A DNA stretch of 48,030 nt from an uncultured Alphaproteobacteria bacterium. Lineage in GTDB: Bacteria > Pseudomonadota > Alphaproteobacteria > HIMB59 > GCA-002718135. This document shows positions 16,896 through 26,727 of the stretch, piece after piece; the first letter of the stretch is position 1; each line of letters begins with the position of its first letter. The position numbers were made by a program, and so were the translations under genes. The notes beneath the pieces are model-generated. The model did no database searches and had not been told where the DNA came from. It saw only the letters and a program-made list of their open reading frames with translations. The stretch spans positions 1 to 48,030 of the forward strand of contig CACIIL010000007.1 in NCBI GenBank assembly GCA_902586695.1, given 5' to 3'.

Positions 16896-17354
16896 TTGCA
16901 GGAAAAATCTCTTACTTTAGATTTAAAAGGTTTAGAAAATTTTTGTGAAGATGTATCCCTTAATATTAAAGTAGGAGATATTATTTGTTTATTTGGTGAA
17001 TTAGGATCGGGTAAAACAACATTTGCACGAAATCTAATAAAATCAATTTATAAGAACAATAAATTAGAAAAACCTGATTCTATAAAAAGCCCATCTTTTC
17101 CTATTCTACTTACTTATGAAGTTAATAAATTTGAAATTTATCACTATGATTTGTATCGCATTTCAAAAAGTGCTGAATTAGAAGAAATAAATATTTTTGA
17201 AGAATTAAATAACTCAATTACCCTTATTGAATGGCCTGAAATTATTTTAGATAGTTTAAAAGATTACAATATTTATTCTGTAAATATAAATATTGTTGAT
17301 GAAGTTAGAAGAAACATAAAACACAATTTAATTTTTAATTCAAATGAAATTTAA
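16896..17354 (+). CDS. tsaE: tRNA t6A modification ATPase TsaE
   Basis: TsaE is the P-loop ATPase that works with TsaB, TsaC and TsaD to make N6-threonylcarbamoyladenosine at position 37 of ANN-decoding tRNAs. Seen are Walker A GELGSGKTTFARNL, the SPSFPILLTYE block, the YHYDLYRI motif and IEWPE. The frame is open from an ATG at 16848, inside metK, but that would add 16 unrelated residues. A TTG at 16896, two bases after the metK stop, gives 152 residues, the usual size. The start is inferred and lacks a Shine-Dalgarno sequence. The 3' end overlaps amgK by 11 bp. Confidence 0.9.
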   Translation: MQEKSLTLDLKGLENFCEDVSLNIKVGDIICLFGELGSGKTTFARNLIKSIYKNNKLEKPDSIKSPSFPILLTYEVNKFEIYHYDLYRISKSAELEEINIFEELNNSITLIEWPEIILDSLKDYNIYSVNINIVDEVRRNIKHNLIFNSNEI

Positions 17355-18264
17355 TTTACAGGATGTTTATCAAATAAAAAGTGGAGCATCACATAAAAAA
17401 ATTTATAGATTTAAAAAAAAAAATGAAGCGAAGATAATTGTAGATTTTTCATATAACTATAATGATTATTCATCTTTTTTAGTAGTTAATAATTTTTTAT
17501 CAATGATGAATATTTCTGTTCCTAAAATATTTGAAACTGATGATTCACAAAACATAATCATTATGGAAGATTTTGGTGATATTAGGTATGATAAATTAAT
17601 AAATAGAATTGATCCTAAAGAAATTTTGATAGACGCCATAAATTCATTAATAGAAATTCAAAATTCACAAAAACCAACAGTAAACAGATATTTAAAACAA
17701 TATAATTTTTCTACTTTTGAAATTGAGATAGCTGAATTTGCAGATTTTTACTTACCTATAAATAATATTAGTAATGATGTTATTGATGAATTCTTTTATA
17801 TTTGGAAATCAGAGTTTGAAAATTTAAATTTTAAATGGGATTCTTTTGTTCATAAAGATTTTGAGCTATCGAATTTAATGCATCTAAAAAAGAGAAAGCG
17901 TCATTTAAAGTGTGGAATACTTGATTTTCAAAATGCATTTATTGGATTTTCAGGTTGGGATGTTTTTTCTCTTCTAGAAAATCCAAGAATATATTTTGAA
18001 GATAAGTATAATGATGAATTGCTTGAATATTTTTTTGATAATACTAATCAAAGTATATCTTTTAGAGAATTTTTAATTCAATATTATTTTCTTAATACAG
18101 CAAGGCAAACAAGAATTATTGGAAGATGGATAAATTTAGATAAAAAAAATAAAAACAATAATTATTCAAAGTATCTAAATATTACAGTTAAAAGACTTCA
18201 AAAAAGTTTATTTAATCTTCAAAATGCAAAACTTTCTAAATTATATGATAAAATAATATTTTAA
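17344..18264 (+). CDS. amgK: Anomeric sugar kinase AmgK, APH fold
   Basis: This 306-residue protein has the aminoglycoside phosphotransferase/choline kinase fold. Seen are the catalytic loop FVHKDFELSNLM at about residues 173-184 and the metal-binding GILDFQNAFIG, with the lobe FRIYFED/GWDVFSLLENPR following. The gene order tsaE-amgK-murU is typical of Alphaproteobacteria, in which AmgK phosphorylates MurNAc (and GlcNAc) at C1 during cell-wall recycling. That role is inferred from family and neighbours. Its stop overlaps the murU start by one base (TAATG). Confidence 0.82.
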   Translation: MKFNLQDVYQIKSGASHKKIYRFKKKNEAKIIVDFSYNYNDYSSFLVVNNFLSMMNISVPKIFETDDSQNIIIMEDFGDIRYDKLINRIDPKEILIDAINSLIEIQNSQKPTVNRYLKQYNFSTFEIEIAEFADFYLPINNISNDVIDEFFYIWKSEFENLNFKWDSFVHKDFELSNLMHLKKRKRHLKCGILDFQNAFIGFSGWDVFSLLENPRIYFEDKYNDELLEYFFDNTNQSISFREFLIQYYFLNTARQTRIIGRWINLDKKNKNNNYSKYLNITVKRLQKSLFNLQNAKLSKLYDKIIF

Positions 18265-18956
18265 TGACTAGTTTTAATTTAATGATATTAGCTGCTGGAT
18301 ATGGAAAGCGAATGAAAAAATTAACTCATTCTCAGCCAAAACCTTTGTTGAAAATAAATAACAAAGAGCTAATTCGACATAATATAGATTTCTTTATAAA
18401 TTTAGGATGTAAAAAAATAATTATAAATACTCATTATCTGCATGAAAAAATTCAAAATTTTATTGAAGTCAATTATTCTAATCAAAATATTAAATTAATC
18501 TATGAGTCTACTTTATTAAATACAGGTGGGGGTATTAAAAATGCTCTAAAGTTATTAGGAAATAAAAATTTTTTAGTTTCTAATGTAGATATTCTTTGGA
18601 AAGAAGAAAATAAAAAAGATGTAATAAATTTTATTAAAAATTATCAAGAAATCCAAGCATGTAAGTTATTACTAGCTAAAGAGGAAAATTTTTTAGGTTT
18701 AAAAAAATCAATAGGTGATTTTAAATTTCAAAACAAACTAATTAAACGTTGGAAAAAAAATGATCCATATTTATATTTTACTGGTTTACAAATAATAAAC
18801 CCTCGTATTTTTGACTTAGTAGATGAAAATTCTTTTTCTATAAATATGTTATGGGATTTGCTTATAACTAATGAAAAACTTGAAGGTGAAATATCATATT
18901 CTAATATTGTTCATATAGGAGATATAAACTCATTTAATCAATTTAAAGATGATTGA
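18264..18956 (+). CDS. murU: MurNAc-1-phosphate uridylyltransferase MurU
   Basis: This 230-residue nucleotidyltransferase has LAAGYGKRMKKLT and PKPLLKI at the N-terminus (nucleotide binding), NTGGGIKNAL for the base and sugar, and NVDILW (metal-binding Asp). Together with AmgK it turns recycled MurNAc into UDP-MurNAc, bypassing de novo synthesis and fosfomycin-sensitive MurA. It is shorter than the RmlA class and lacks extra domains. In many Alphaproteobacteria addB-addA follow murU; here trxA comes after 37 bp. Confidence 0.85.
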   Translation: MTSFNLMILAAGYGKRMKKLTHSQPKPLLKINNKELIRHNIDFFINLGCKKIIINTHYLHEKIQNFIEVNYSNQNIKLIYESTLLNTGGGIKNALKLLGNKNFLVSNVDILWKEENKKDVINFIKNYQEIQACKLLLAKEENFLGLKKSIGDFKFQNKLIKRWKKNDPYLYFTGLQIINPRIFDLVDENSFSINMLWDLLITNEKLEGEISYSNIVHIGDINSFNQFKDD

Positions 18957-18993
18957 TACTTGAATATATATTTAAAGTGCTTACTTTTATCTT

Positions 18994-19314
18994 ATGAGTA
19001 CACATATTATAACAGACAGTAATTTTGATGAAGAAATTAAAAATTCTCAACTTCCGATATTAGTTGATTTTTGGGCAGAATGGTGTGGGCCATGTAAGCA
19101 AATTGGACCTATTCTTGAAGAAATAGGTGAGGCAAAAAAAAATAAGCTTAAAATTTTGAAATTAAATGTTGATGAAAATCCACAAACTCCTCAAAAATTT
19201 GGTGTTAGGGGTATACCAACTTTGATGCTTTTTAAAGATGGAAACCTTGTAGATACTAAAGTTGGAAGTTTACCAAAGAATATGCTTGAATCTTGGCTCG
19301 ATCCAAATCTATAA
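18994..19314 (+). CDS. trxA: Thioredoxin
   Basis: This 106-residue thioredoxin has the canonical active site WAEWCGPCKQIGP, the cis-Pro loop GVRGIPTLMLFKDG, and the ending GSLPKNMLESWL. It reduces disulfides in cytosolic proteins, possibly including NrdA. It follows murU after 37 bp and its last 6 bp overlap the convergent folC gene. Confidence 0.97.
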   Translation: MSTHIITDSNFDEEIKNSQLPILVDFWAEWCGPCKQIGPILEEIGEAKKNKLKILKLNVDENPQTPQKFGVRGIPTLMLFKDGNLVDTKVGSLPKNMLESWLDPNL

Positions 19315-20568
19315 ATATTTTTTTCTTATTTTACCTACTAAGTAAAGTGACCCAGTAATCAAAATGTATTTGTTGGGCTCCTTTATTAATACTTTATTTA
19401 TGCTAATTAAATTTTTTTTGATTACGGTATCTAATTTGAGTTTTTTTGCAATATTATAAATCTCTTTTTGTGTATATGCATTTATTTCATTAGGTATCTT
19501 GATTGGGTACAGAGTATCTATATTTTTTTTAAGTATTGATAAAAATTCAAAAGCTCTTTTATTATTTAACATACCAAATATTATATTCGGTCGAATATTA
19601 TTTTCTTTAAGATATTTATTTAGTTTTTCTGCACCAGATAAATTATGTGAGCCATCTAAAATAATGTATTTATTCTTAAATTTTATTTTTTCAATTCTTC
19701 CAGGCCATTTTGTATTAAAAATACTTTTACCTAAAGATCTTAATTTAATATTGTAGTTATTTTGTTTGAGTATTATAGCAGTAGTTAAAGCAGTAGATGC
19801 ATTTTCGATTTGATGTAGTCCTTGCAATGAAGGTCTTCTTATAATTTCTTCAGTTTTTTGAAATTTAAATACAAATTGCTTTTTATTTATTATTTTAAAT
19901 TTATAATCATAATTAAAATGATAAACATTTTTTTGTTTTCTTAGTTTTTTTAAAATAAAATTATTAACCTCTTTATTTTGTTTAGCTATTATTACATTTT
20001 TGGTATTTTTAATAATTCCAAGTTTTTCTTTAGTAATTTTTTTTAGAGTGTTTCCAAGAAATTCTTCATGATCTATACCTATTGCAGTAATTATACTTAT
20101 AATTTTTTTTGAAATTATATTTGTTGCATCTAATCTTCCACCTAACCCTGTTTCAAGAATTAAAAAATCTGCTTTATATTTAGAAAAGAGAAAAAAGGCT
20201 GCTGCCGTAGTTATTTCAAAAAATGTAATTGGTTTATTTTTATTAACTTTTTTAACAAATTGTAAGCTCTTTAATAAACTTTTTGGACTAACTTGTTTAT
20301 TATTAATGTTTATTCTTTCACTAAACTTTTCTAAATGAGGAGATGTGTAGGTATGTACTGAATAATTATTATTTTTGAGAATATTTTTAATAAAACTTAA
20401 TGTTGATCCTTTCCCATTAGTTCCTGCTATGTGAATAGTGGGAGGTAAATTTTTGTGAGGGTTTCCTAATTTTTTAAGTAAATTTTCAAGTCGATTTAAT
20501 GATAAATCAATAAATTTTGGATGAAGATTAATAAATTCTTTTAGTAATTGATCTGTTTTAGTAACCAC
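19309..20568 (-). CDS. folC: Bifunctional folylpolyglutamate/dihydrofolate synthase
   Basis: This 419-residue Mur-ligase-fold enzyme adds glutamate to dihydropteroate and to folates. Seen are the P-loop HIAGTNGKGSTLSF at about 46-59, SPHLEKFSERI, LETGLGGRLDATN, the GIDHEEFLG metal site and ILDGSHN in the C-terminal domain. The start codon is GTG. It is the last gene of the long minus-strand run, 5 bp after accD. The trxA-folC-accD neighbourhood is conserved in Alphaproteobacteria, though here trxA is on the opposite strand. Confidence 0.95.
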   Translation of the reverse strand: MVTKTDQLLKEFINLHPKFIDLSLNRLENLLKKLGNPHKNLPPTIHIAGTNGKGSTLSFIKNILKNNNYSVHTYTSPHLEKFSERININNKQVSPKSLLKSLQFVKKVNKNKPITFFEITTAAAFFLFSKYKADFLILETGLGGRLDATNIISKKIISIITAIGIDHEEFLGNTLKKITKEKLGIIKNTKNVIIAKQNKEVNNFILKKLRKQKNVYHFNYDYKFKIINKKQFVFKFQKTEEIIRRPSLQGLHQIENASTALTTAIILKQNNYNIKLRSLGKSIFNTKWPGRIEKIKFKNKYIILDGSHNLSGAEKLNKYLKENNIRPNIIFGMLNNKRAFEFLSILKKNIDTLYPIKIPNEINAYTQKEIYNIAKKLKLDTVIKKNLISINKVLIKEPNKYILITGSLYLVGKIRKKYL

Positions 20569-20573
20569 TTTAA

Positions 20574-21416
20574 TTAAGTGATATGACTAATAATATTTTC
20601 AAGATTATGTTTTAAATCCTTTCGGTGACAAACTATGTCAACCATACCGTGCTCTTTTAAATATTCGGCTTTTTGAAAATCAATCGGAAGTTCTTCTCTT
20701 ATAGTATCTTGTATAACTCTTTTACCAGCAAATCCTATAGTAGATCCTTGTTCTGCAATAGTTATGTCACCTAACATAGCAAAAGATGCTGTTACCCCAC
20801 CGGTAGTAGGTTCAGTTAATACTACTATATAGGGAATTTTATTTTGATTTAATAATTCTACGGCAGCGACTGTTCTTGGCATTTGCATTAAGCTAATTGC
20901 TCCTTCCTGCATTCTTGCACCTCCTGAAGATGTAAAAACAACAAAAGGACACTTTTGTTCCATTGCTATTTTTGCACCTTTTACAATTGCTCCACCAACT
21001 GCTCTACCCATTGAGCCGCCCATAAATTCAAAATTCATTAAGCCACAAACTATATCTGATTGACCAATTTTTGTATTAAGAAGAATAAAAGCATCTTCTC
21101 TTTTTGTTTTTTTTCGATATTCTTTAAGCCTATCTTTATATTTTTTTTTATCTGAAAAATTTAAGGGATCATCATTAATTTTCTCTAATTCAATTTCTTT
21201 CCTATCCTCCTTAGAAAAAAGTAAATTAATTCTATCATCTACTGACATACGAAAGTGATGATTGCATGTAATGCATACTTGTAAATTTTCTTTTAGATCT
21301 TTATGATGAATCATATTTCCACATGAAGGACAATTCTGCCATAGATTTTCTGGCACGTCTTTTCTTTTAACAAGAGCTGAAAGTTTTGGTTTTACAAAGT
21401 TTGTTAACCAATTCAT
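20574..21416 (-). CDS. accD: Acetyl-CoA carboxylase, carboxyltransferase beta subunit
   Basis: This 280-residue subunit has an N-terminal zinc ribbon (CPSCGNMIHHKDL ... CITCNHHF) and the crotonase-like carboxyltransferase core (GGSMGRAVGGAIVKGAKIA, SSGGARMQEGAISLMQM, LTEPTTGGVTASFAMLGD, GFAGKRVIQDTI). With AccA it moves CO2 from biotin-BCCP to acetyl-CoA, the first step of fatty acid synthesis. The start overlaps the trpA stop by one base. Confidence 0.97.
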   Translation of the reverse strand: MNWLTNFVKPKLSALVKRKDVPENLWQNCPSCGNMIHHKDLKENLQVCITCNHHFRMSVDDRINLLFSKEDRKEIELEKINDDPLNFSDKKKYKDRLKEYRKKTKREDAFILLNTKIGQSDIVCGLMNFEFMGGSMGRAVGGAIVKGAKIAMEQKCPFVVFTSSGGARMQEGAISLMQMPRTVAAVELLNQNKIPYIVVLTEPTTGGVTASFAMLGDITIAEQGSTIGFAGKRVIQDTIREELPIDFQKAEYLKEHGMVDIVCHRKDLKHNLENIISHIT

Positions 21417-22207
21417 TAAGCTACTCCCTGTTTTAAATCTTTTGTAAAAAGATCAATTTCGCAAATCATATTATTTTTATCATGAAGGTTGTTTTTAATA
21501 ATATTGACTATACTTGAGCCTACAACTACCCCATCTGTGAAAGAACTTATTTCCTCTACATCTTTTCTGTTTTTAATTCCAAAGCCTGCAACTATAGGTA
21601 GCTTAGTGTATGATTTAATTATTTTAATCGATTTTCTTAAATACTCAATATTTGCAGAATTTTGTCCTGTAATTCCTGTAATAGTAACATAGTATAAGAA
21701 ACCAGATGCATTATCTAGAATCGTTTTTAGTCTTTTTTCATCAGTAGTTGGTGTGACTAATCTTATAAGATCAATATTTTTTTCTTTAGTTTTTTTATAA
21801 AGTTCTGAATCTTCTTCTGGTTGTAAATCTACAATTATCAGTCCATCAATACCCACCTCAGTACATCTAGAAGTAAAATTATCAATACCAAAATTAAAGA
21901 TTGAATTATAATAACCCATCAGAATAATAGGTATTTCCTTGTTATGTTTTCTTACTTTCATAACAAGGTTAAAAATATCATTAATATTAGTTCCATTTGC
22001 AATTGATCTTAAACTTGATTCTTGAATAGTTGGTCCATCTGCCATTGGGTCTGAAAAAGGCATTCCAATTTCTATTATATCTATACTATTACCTATTATA
22101 GTGTTAAGAATTTTTAAACTTGTATCTAAGTCTGGATCTCCCCCAGTGGTAAAAGTTATCAATTTCTTTTCTTTTTTTTCAAAGATTTTTTTAATTCTAT
22201 CTGACAT
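21416..22207 (-). CDS. trpA: Tryptophan synthase alpha subunit
   Basis: This 263-residue TIM barrel splits indole-3-glycerol phosphate into indole, which is channelled to TrpB. Catalytic Glu lies in IEIGMPFSDPMADGPTIQ and Asp in GLIIVDLQPEE; phosphate-binding loops appear as ITGITG and AGFGIKNRKDV. The C-terminus is of normal length. One-base overlaps join it to trpB upstream and accD downstream. Confidence 0.97.
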   Translation of the reverse strand: MSDRIKKIFEKKEKKLITFTTGGDPDLDTSLKILNTIIGNSIDIIEIGMPFSDPMADGPTIQESSLRSIANGTNINDIFNLVMKVRKHNKEIPIILMGYYNSIFNFGIDNFTSRCTEVGIDGLIIVDLQPEEDSELYKKTKEKNIDLIRLVTPTTDEKRLKTILDNASGFLYYVTITGITGQNSANIEYLRKSIKIIKSYTKLPIVAGFGIKNRKDVEEISSFTDGVVVGSSIVNIIKNNLHDKNNMICEIDLFTKDLKQGVA

Positions 22208-23418
22208 TATAATTTAATATTTAATTCTTCTGCTATGGTGAATATATCTTTATCACCCCTGCCACACATATTCATAACTACGATTTTATCTTTACTATAT
22301 TTTTTTGCTATTCTTTTTAAAACTGCAAGTGCGTGAGAAGGTTCAAGCGCTGGTATAATACCCTCTAAATTGCAACAGTATTGGAATGCTTTTATCGCTT
22401 CATTGTCTGTTGCGGACATATATTTAACTCTTTTTTGTTCAAATAAATAAGAGTGTTCAGGACCAATTCCAGGATAATCAAGGCCAGCAGATATTGAATG
22501 TGCTTCATCAATTTGACCATCTTCGGATTGTAAAAGATAAGTTTTGTTCCCATGTAAAATACCTGGTTTTCCACCACTTAAACTTGCGGCATGTTGGCCT
22601 GAGTCAATACCATGACCAGCAGCTTCTACTGCAATCATTTCTATTTGTTTCTCATCAAGAAATTCATGAAATAAACCTAAAGCATTAGATCCCCCACCAA
22701 TGCAAGCAATTAATAAGTCAGGAAGTCTATTTTCTGCTTTTAATATTTGTTGCCTAACTTCTTCACCTATAACAGACTGAAAATCTCTTACCATTGCAGG
22801 GTATGGGTGAGGACCAGCAGCCGTACCTATAATATAAAATGTATCTCTTACATTAGTTACCCAATCTCGGAGAGCTTCATTCATTGCATCTTTTAGAGAT
22901 TTAGATCCTGTTGAAACACTTCTTATATCTGCACCAAGTAACTTCATTCTAAAAACGTTGGGTGATTGTCTCTTAATATCTTTTTCTCCCATATATACAA
23001 TACAAGGTAAACCAAATAATGCACACACTGTTGCTGTTGCAACACCATGCTGTCCAGCTCCAGTTTCTGCTATTATTCTTTTTTTGCCCATTTTTTTTGC
23101 CAAAAGAATCTGACCCATGCAATTATTTATTTTATGTGCACCAGTGTGATTTAATTCATCTCTTTTAAAATAAATTTTAGGTCCGCCTAGATCTTCAGTA
23201 ATTCTTTGAGCAAAAAAAAGAGGACTTGGTCTGCCAACATATGTTTCCATATAATAGTTTAAATCTTTTTTAAATTTTTTATCATTTTTGATTTTATCAT
23301 ATTCTTGTTCTACCTCGAGTATAAGTGGCATCAAAGTCTCAGAGACATACCTTCCACCAAAAGCACCAAAATAACCTTTGTCATTAGGTAATTGTTTAAA
23401 TGAATTCTTAATTGTCAT
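22207..23418 (-). CDS. trpB: Tryptophan synthase beta subunit
   Basis: This 403-residue PLP enzyme condenses indole and serine. The PLP lysine is in [15 protein letters not shown], followed by [13 protein letters not shown]; the phosphate-binding [10 protein letters not shown] and C-terminal EPSHALA block are also present. GRYVSETLM at the N-terminus is typical of the TrpB1 class that pairs with TrpA. It overlaps trpF by 11 bp. Confidence 0.98.
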   Translation of the reverse strand: MTIKNSFKQLPNDKGYFGAFGGRYVSETLMPLILEVEQEYDKIKNDKKFKKDLNYYMETYVGRPSPLFFAQRITEDLGGPKIYFKRDELNHTGAHKINNCMGQILLAKKMGKKRIIAETGAGQHGVATATVCALFGLPCIVYMGEKDIKRQSPNVFRMKLLGADIRSVSTGSKSLKDAMNEALRDWVTNVRDTFYIIGTAAGPHPYPAMVRDFQSVIGEEVRQQILKAENRLPDLLIACIGGGSNALGLFHEFLDEKQIEMIAVEAAGHGIDSGQHAASLSGGKPGILHGNKTYLLQSEDGQIDEAHSISAGLDYPGIGPEHSYLFEQKRVKYMSATDNEAIKAFQYCCNLEGIIPALEPSHALAVLKRIAKKYSKDKIVVMNMCGRGDKDIFTIAEELNIKL

Positions 23419-24040
23419 AAAATTTTTTAAATAAACTATTTATCTTAGTATTGCTTTTTATACCTTTTGACTCTTCTACACCTGATGAAAGATCAATTCC
23501 ATGAGGATTTATTAAATTTTGTATTTTTTTTATATTGTCTTCATTTATTCCTCCTGAAATAAACCATGGTAAATCAATTTTTTGTCCTTTTAGTAAATTC
23601 CAATCAAAAGATTTTGAATTTCCTCCAGGTAGTTCATCATTATTTGGCTTATAATCAAAAAGTAAATAATCAACATTTCTATAACTATTAACTTTATTTA
23701 AATCATTAGCATTATTGATAGATACTTTTTTAATTATTTGTAAATTAAATTTTTTTTTAATTTCATCTATGTATGATTGATCTTCCTCACCATGTAATTG
23801 AATATATTTTAAATTAAGAAATTTAATAATTTTTATTAGATCTTGAATATTATGATCAACAAAAACACCTACTGGATTAATTTTAAGTTCTTTAGAGAGA
23901 TCGACTAGAGTGTTAGCTTGACTTAAAGTAATGTTTCTTGGGCTTTTTTCATAAAAAATCATTCCAAAAAAAGCAACTTTATTTTCTTCACAACAAATTA
24001 AAGATTCTTTGTTTTTTAGTCCACAAATTTTAAAAATCAT
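23408..24040 (-). CDS. trpF: Phosphoribosylanthranilate isomerase
   Basis: This 210-residue TIM barrel carries out the Amadori rearrangement in tryptophan synthesis. The catalytic Cys is in KICGLKN (residue 6) and the Asp region is [33 protein letters not shown] and the C-terminal [10 protein letters not shown] with [13 protein letters not shown] complete the signature. trpF-trpB-trpA grouped apart from trpE/G/D/C is normal in Alphaproteobacteria. The pyrF stop lies one base upstream. Confidence 0.96.
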   Translation of the reverse strand: MIFKICGLKNKESLICCEENKVAFFGMIFYEKSPRNITLSQANTLVDLSKELKINPVGVFVDHNIQDLIKIIKFLNLKYIQLHGEEDQSYIDEIKKKFNLQIIKKVSINNANDLNKVNSYRNVDYLLFDYKPNNDELPGGNSKSFDWNLLKGQKIDLPWFISGGINEDNIKKIQNLINPHGIDLSSGVEESKGIKSNTKINSLFKKFYDN

Positions 24041-24041
24041 T

Positions 24042-24731
24042 TTATTGAATTGATTGATTAATTTTTTTTAATGTTTCAAGCGGGTTATTTGATTCAATAA
24101 TTGGTCTACCTATTACTAAGTAATCCGCACCAAGTTGAATAGCTTTCTTTGGTGTAAGAATCCTTTTTTGATCATCATTTTTATTAGGTAAGGTATTTTC
24201 AGGTCTTATTCCAGGAACAACTAAAATCATTTTTTTACCTACTTCTTTTCTTACTATCTCAATTTCAAGTGGGCTACAAACTAGGCCATTTAAATTATTT
24301 TGCTTTGCATACTTTGCAAATTTTTTAACTAAAATATTTAAATTTTTTTCATTGTAGTATTTTGAGGTTTGTTTATTATTTAGACTAGTTAATACAGTAA
24401 CACCCAAAACTTTTGTTTTTTTATTTTTAGCTATTCTTGAATTGATTTGCATTTGATCACCTCCACTTATGTGGATAGTTGTAAAAATTGGATTAAGCTT
24501 AGATATTGCTTTAATTCCCTTTTCTACTGTATTGGGAATATCATGAAGTTTAAGATCTAAAAATATTTTTGGGCATATTTTATAAATTTTTTTATAACCC
24601 TCAATTCCAAAATTATAAAAAAATTCGTGACCAATTTTAAAAGCAAAAACTTCTTTTTTTAATTTATTAACTAATCTTATTGCTTTTTGTAAGTTGCTTA
24701 AATCAATTGCGACAATAACTTTTTTATTCAT
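24042..24731 (-). CDS. pyrF: Orotidine 5'-phosphate decarboxylase
   Basis: This enzyme makes UMP from OMP, the last step of pyrimidine synthesis. It is about 229 residues long and has the catalytic tetrad region FLDLKLHDIPNTV, the N-terminal VAIDLSN, VLGVTVLTSL and the phosphate loop PGIRPE, ending GADYLVIGRPI. The frame could start at a GTG (24734), but the adjacent ATG at 24731 is preferred. It overlaps ihfB upstream by 8 bp. Its place between ihfB and trpF resembles the position that lapA holds in other Alphaproteobacteria. Confidence 0.95.
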   Translation of the reverse strand: MNKKVIVAIDLSNLQKAIRLVNKLKKEVFAFKIGHEFFYNFGIEGYKKIYKICPKIFLDLKLHDIPNTVEKGIKAISKLNPIFTTIHISGGDQMQINSRIAKNKKTKVLGVTVLTSLNNKQTSKYYNEKNLNILVKKFAKYAKQNNLNGLVCSPLEIEIVRKEVGKKMILVVPGIRPENTLPNKNDDQKRILTPKKAIQLGADYLVIGRPIIESNNPLETLKKINQSIQ

Positions 24732-25020
24732 CACCTTTAAGTTTTGAATTCAATTTATTGTGAAGTATTTTCCCAATTTTAAAATGTAATTTAAAACTTT
24801 CTTTTTTAAATACTTTTTCATTTGTTTTTGGATTTCTTACTTCTTTTGCTTTATTAACTTTTTTCTTTAATGTTCCAAAGCCTCTTAATTCTACTTTCTT
24901 ACCTTCATTTAATGCATTAATAATTTTCTTTGTAAAAATGTTAAAAACTTGTTCTATGTCGTTGTCACTGAGATTTTTTTGTCTTGATTCTAATTTTTTA
25001 AGAATATCAGATTTTAACAT
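24724..25020 (-). CDS. ihfB: Integration host factor beta subunit (HU/IHF family)
   Basis: This 98-residue DNA-bending protein has the HU/IHF dimer helices at the N-terminus and the beta-arm region GFGTLKKKVNKAKEVRNPKTN, with the intercalating Pro in RNPKT. The gene order cmk-rpsA-ihfB, shared with many Proteobacteria, supports IHF beta over HU. It bends DNA for transcription, replication and recombination. It lies 6 bp after rpsA, the largest gap within this operon. Confidence 0.9.
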   Translation of the reverse strand: MLKSDILKKLESRQKNLSDNDIEQVFNIFTKKIINALNEGKKVELRGFGTLKKKVNKAKEVRNPKTNEKVFKKESFKLHFKIGKILHNKLNSKLKGDE

Positions 25021-25026
25021 CTGATT

Positions 25027-26727
25027 TTAATCTTTTTTCTTTAAGAATGATCCAAGTATATCACCTAAAGATGCTCCAGAGTCGCTTGAACCATATTTTG
25101 ACAGAGCTTCTTTTTCATCAATTATTTCAATTTCTTTAATTGATAAATTTAAAGTTCTTGTTTTTTGATCAACAGATATAATGATTGAGTCGACTTTTTC
25201 ATCGATTGCAAATCGTTCAGTTTTTTGTTCATTTTTGTCTTTTGAAAGATTTGATTTTTTTATAGTTCCTAAAATATTATCATTAAGTTGAATAGATAGA
25301 AATTTTTCACTTATCTCTTTAATTTTTCCTGTAACTTTTGATTTCAAAGGATGTTTTTGTAAATATTCTTGAACAGGGTCACTTTCTAGTTGTTTAATAC
25401 CTAGGCTTATTCTTTCCTTATCAACATTTATTTCTAAAATTTTAACTTTAACTTTGTCGCCTTTCTTGAATTTTTCAAGAATTTCTTGGCATTTTTTTTC
25501 TTCCCAGCTTAGGTCAGAAACATGTACCATTCCATCAATCTCATCGTGAACTTTTACAAAAATACCAAAATCTACAATATTAACAACTTCAGTATCAATA
25601 ATGTCATTAACTTTAATTTCATCTTTTAATTTATTCCATGGATTTAATTTTGTTTGTTTTAGGCTACAATTAATTTTTTTCTTATCAGTATCTATTTCAA
25701 TTATTTTTACATTTAATTCTTCATTAACTGAAACTAATTTTGAAGGATGCGGAGGTTTTTTTAACCATGTCATTTCATTAAGAGAAATTACACCATCATA
25801 TTTGTCATTTATAAGTAAATTGATACTAGTATCATTAATTGAATTTACTTTTGCAGTGACATTTTTATCAACTTTTATTTCTGTATCAATATTATCCCAT
25901 GGATTTTCTGTAAGTTGTTTGATTCCTAAACTTAACCTTGATAACTCTTGATCAAATTTTAAAACTTTAACCTTAATATTTTCGCCTAAAGTCAAAATCT
26001 CTGAAGGAGAACTAATTTTCGTCCAAGAAATGTCAGTGATATGAACTAATCCATCCATACCTCCAAGATCAATAAATGCTCCGTAGTCAGTTAAATTTTT
26101 AACCTTACCTTCCACAATAGATCCTTCATTAATTGAACTAAGTAATTCTTCTCTTTGTTCCTTTAACTCAACTTCAGAAATAGCTTTTCTTGAAACAACA
26201 ATATTACCTCTAAATTTATCCATTTTTAAAATCATTAATTCTAGAGGTTTATTTAATAATTCCTTTGTGTCTTTAACAATTTGTCTCGTGTCTATTTGAC
26301 TTCCTGGCAAGAAGGCTACTACTCCATTTAAATCAACACTCATACCTCCTTTAACTCTATTAAAAGGTATGCCGGTTACAACTTTATTATTATCAAATGA
26401 GTCTTGAAGCTGATTCCAAGATCTTTGTTTTATTGCTTTTTCTCTTGAAAGAACTGTTTCACCATTTGCATTATCAACACTTTCAATAAATACATCAAAA
26501 GAATCACCAACACTAATTTCGGGCTTTTGACCAGGTCTATGAAATTCAGATAAAGGTATACGCCCTTCACTTTTAGAGCCCACATCAATTGTGACTAAAT
26601 CATTATCAACAGATATAACATTTCCAGAAACAATTGTTTTTTCCTTAACAATGGCATCTTTAAAAGATTTAGAAATTAAATTTTCATAGTCTTCATTAGA
26701 TAACTTATTATTAATTGTATTCACCAT
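25027..26727 (-). CDS. rpsA: 30S ribosomal protein S1
   Basis: This 566-residue protein contains six S1 (OB-fold) repeats, usual for alphaproteobacterial S1. They begin near residues 34, 118, 200 (GSIVEGKVKNLTDYGAFIDL, DGLVHITDISW), 287, 375 (IVDFGIFVKVHDEIDGMVHV) and 460. S1 binds mRNA leaders and helps ribosomes start on messages with weak or absent Shine-Dalgarno sequences, which are the rule in this window. The ATG overlaps the cmk stop by one base and there is no space for a promoter of its own unless it lies inside cmk. Confidence 0.97.
   Translation of the reverse strand: MVNTINNKLSNEDYENLISKSFKDAIVKEKTIVSGNVISVDNDLVTIDVGSKSEGRIPLSEFHRPGQKPEISVGDSFDVFIESVDNANGETVLSREKAIKQRSWNQLQDSFDNNKVVTGIPFNRVKGGMSVDLNGVVAFLPGSQIDTRQIVKDTKELLNKPLELMILKMDKFRGNIVVSRKAISEVELKEQREELLSSINEGSIVEGKVKNLTDYGAFIDLGGMDGLVHITDISWTKISSPSEILTLGENIKVKVLKFDQELSRLSLGIKQLTENPWDNIDTEIKVDKNVTAKVNSINDTSINLLINDKYDGVISLNEMTWLKKPPHPSKLVSVNEELNVKIIEIDTDKKKINCSLKQTKLNPWNKLKDEIKVNDIIDTEVVNIVDFGIFVKVHDEIDGMVHVSDLSWEEKKCQEILEKFKKGDKVKVKILEINVDKERISLGIKQLESDPVQEYLQKHPLKSKVTGKIKEISEKFLSIQLNDNILGTIKKSNLSKDKNEQKTERFAIDEKVDSIIISVDQKTRTLNLSIKEIEIIDEKEALSKYGSSDSGASLGDILGSFLKKKD

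Noticed and set aside
25601-25951. Long antisense ORF (116 codons) opposite rpsA, and similar antisense ORFs opposite aroA and kdsD-lptC genes
   Set aside because: They show no family motifs and reflect low stop density opposite AT-rich, Lys/Ile-rich coding sequence.
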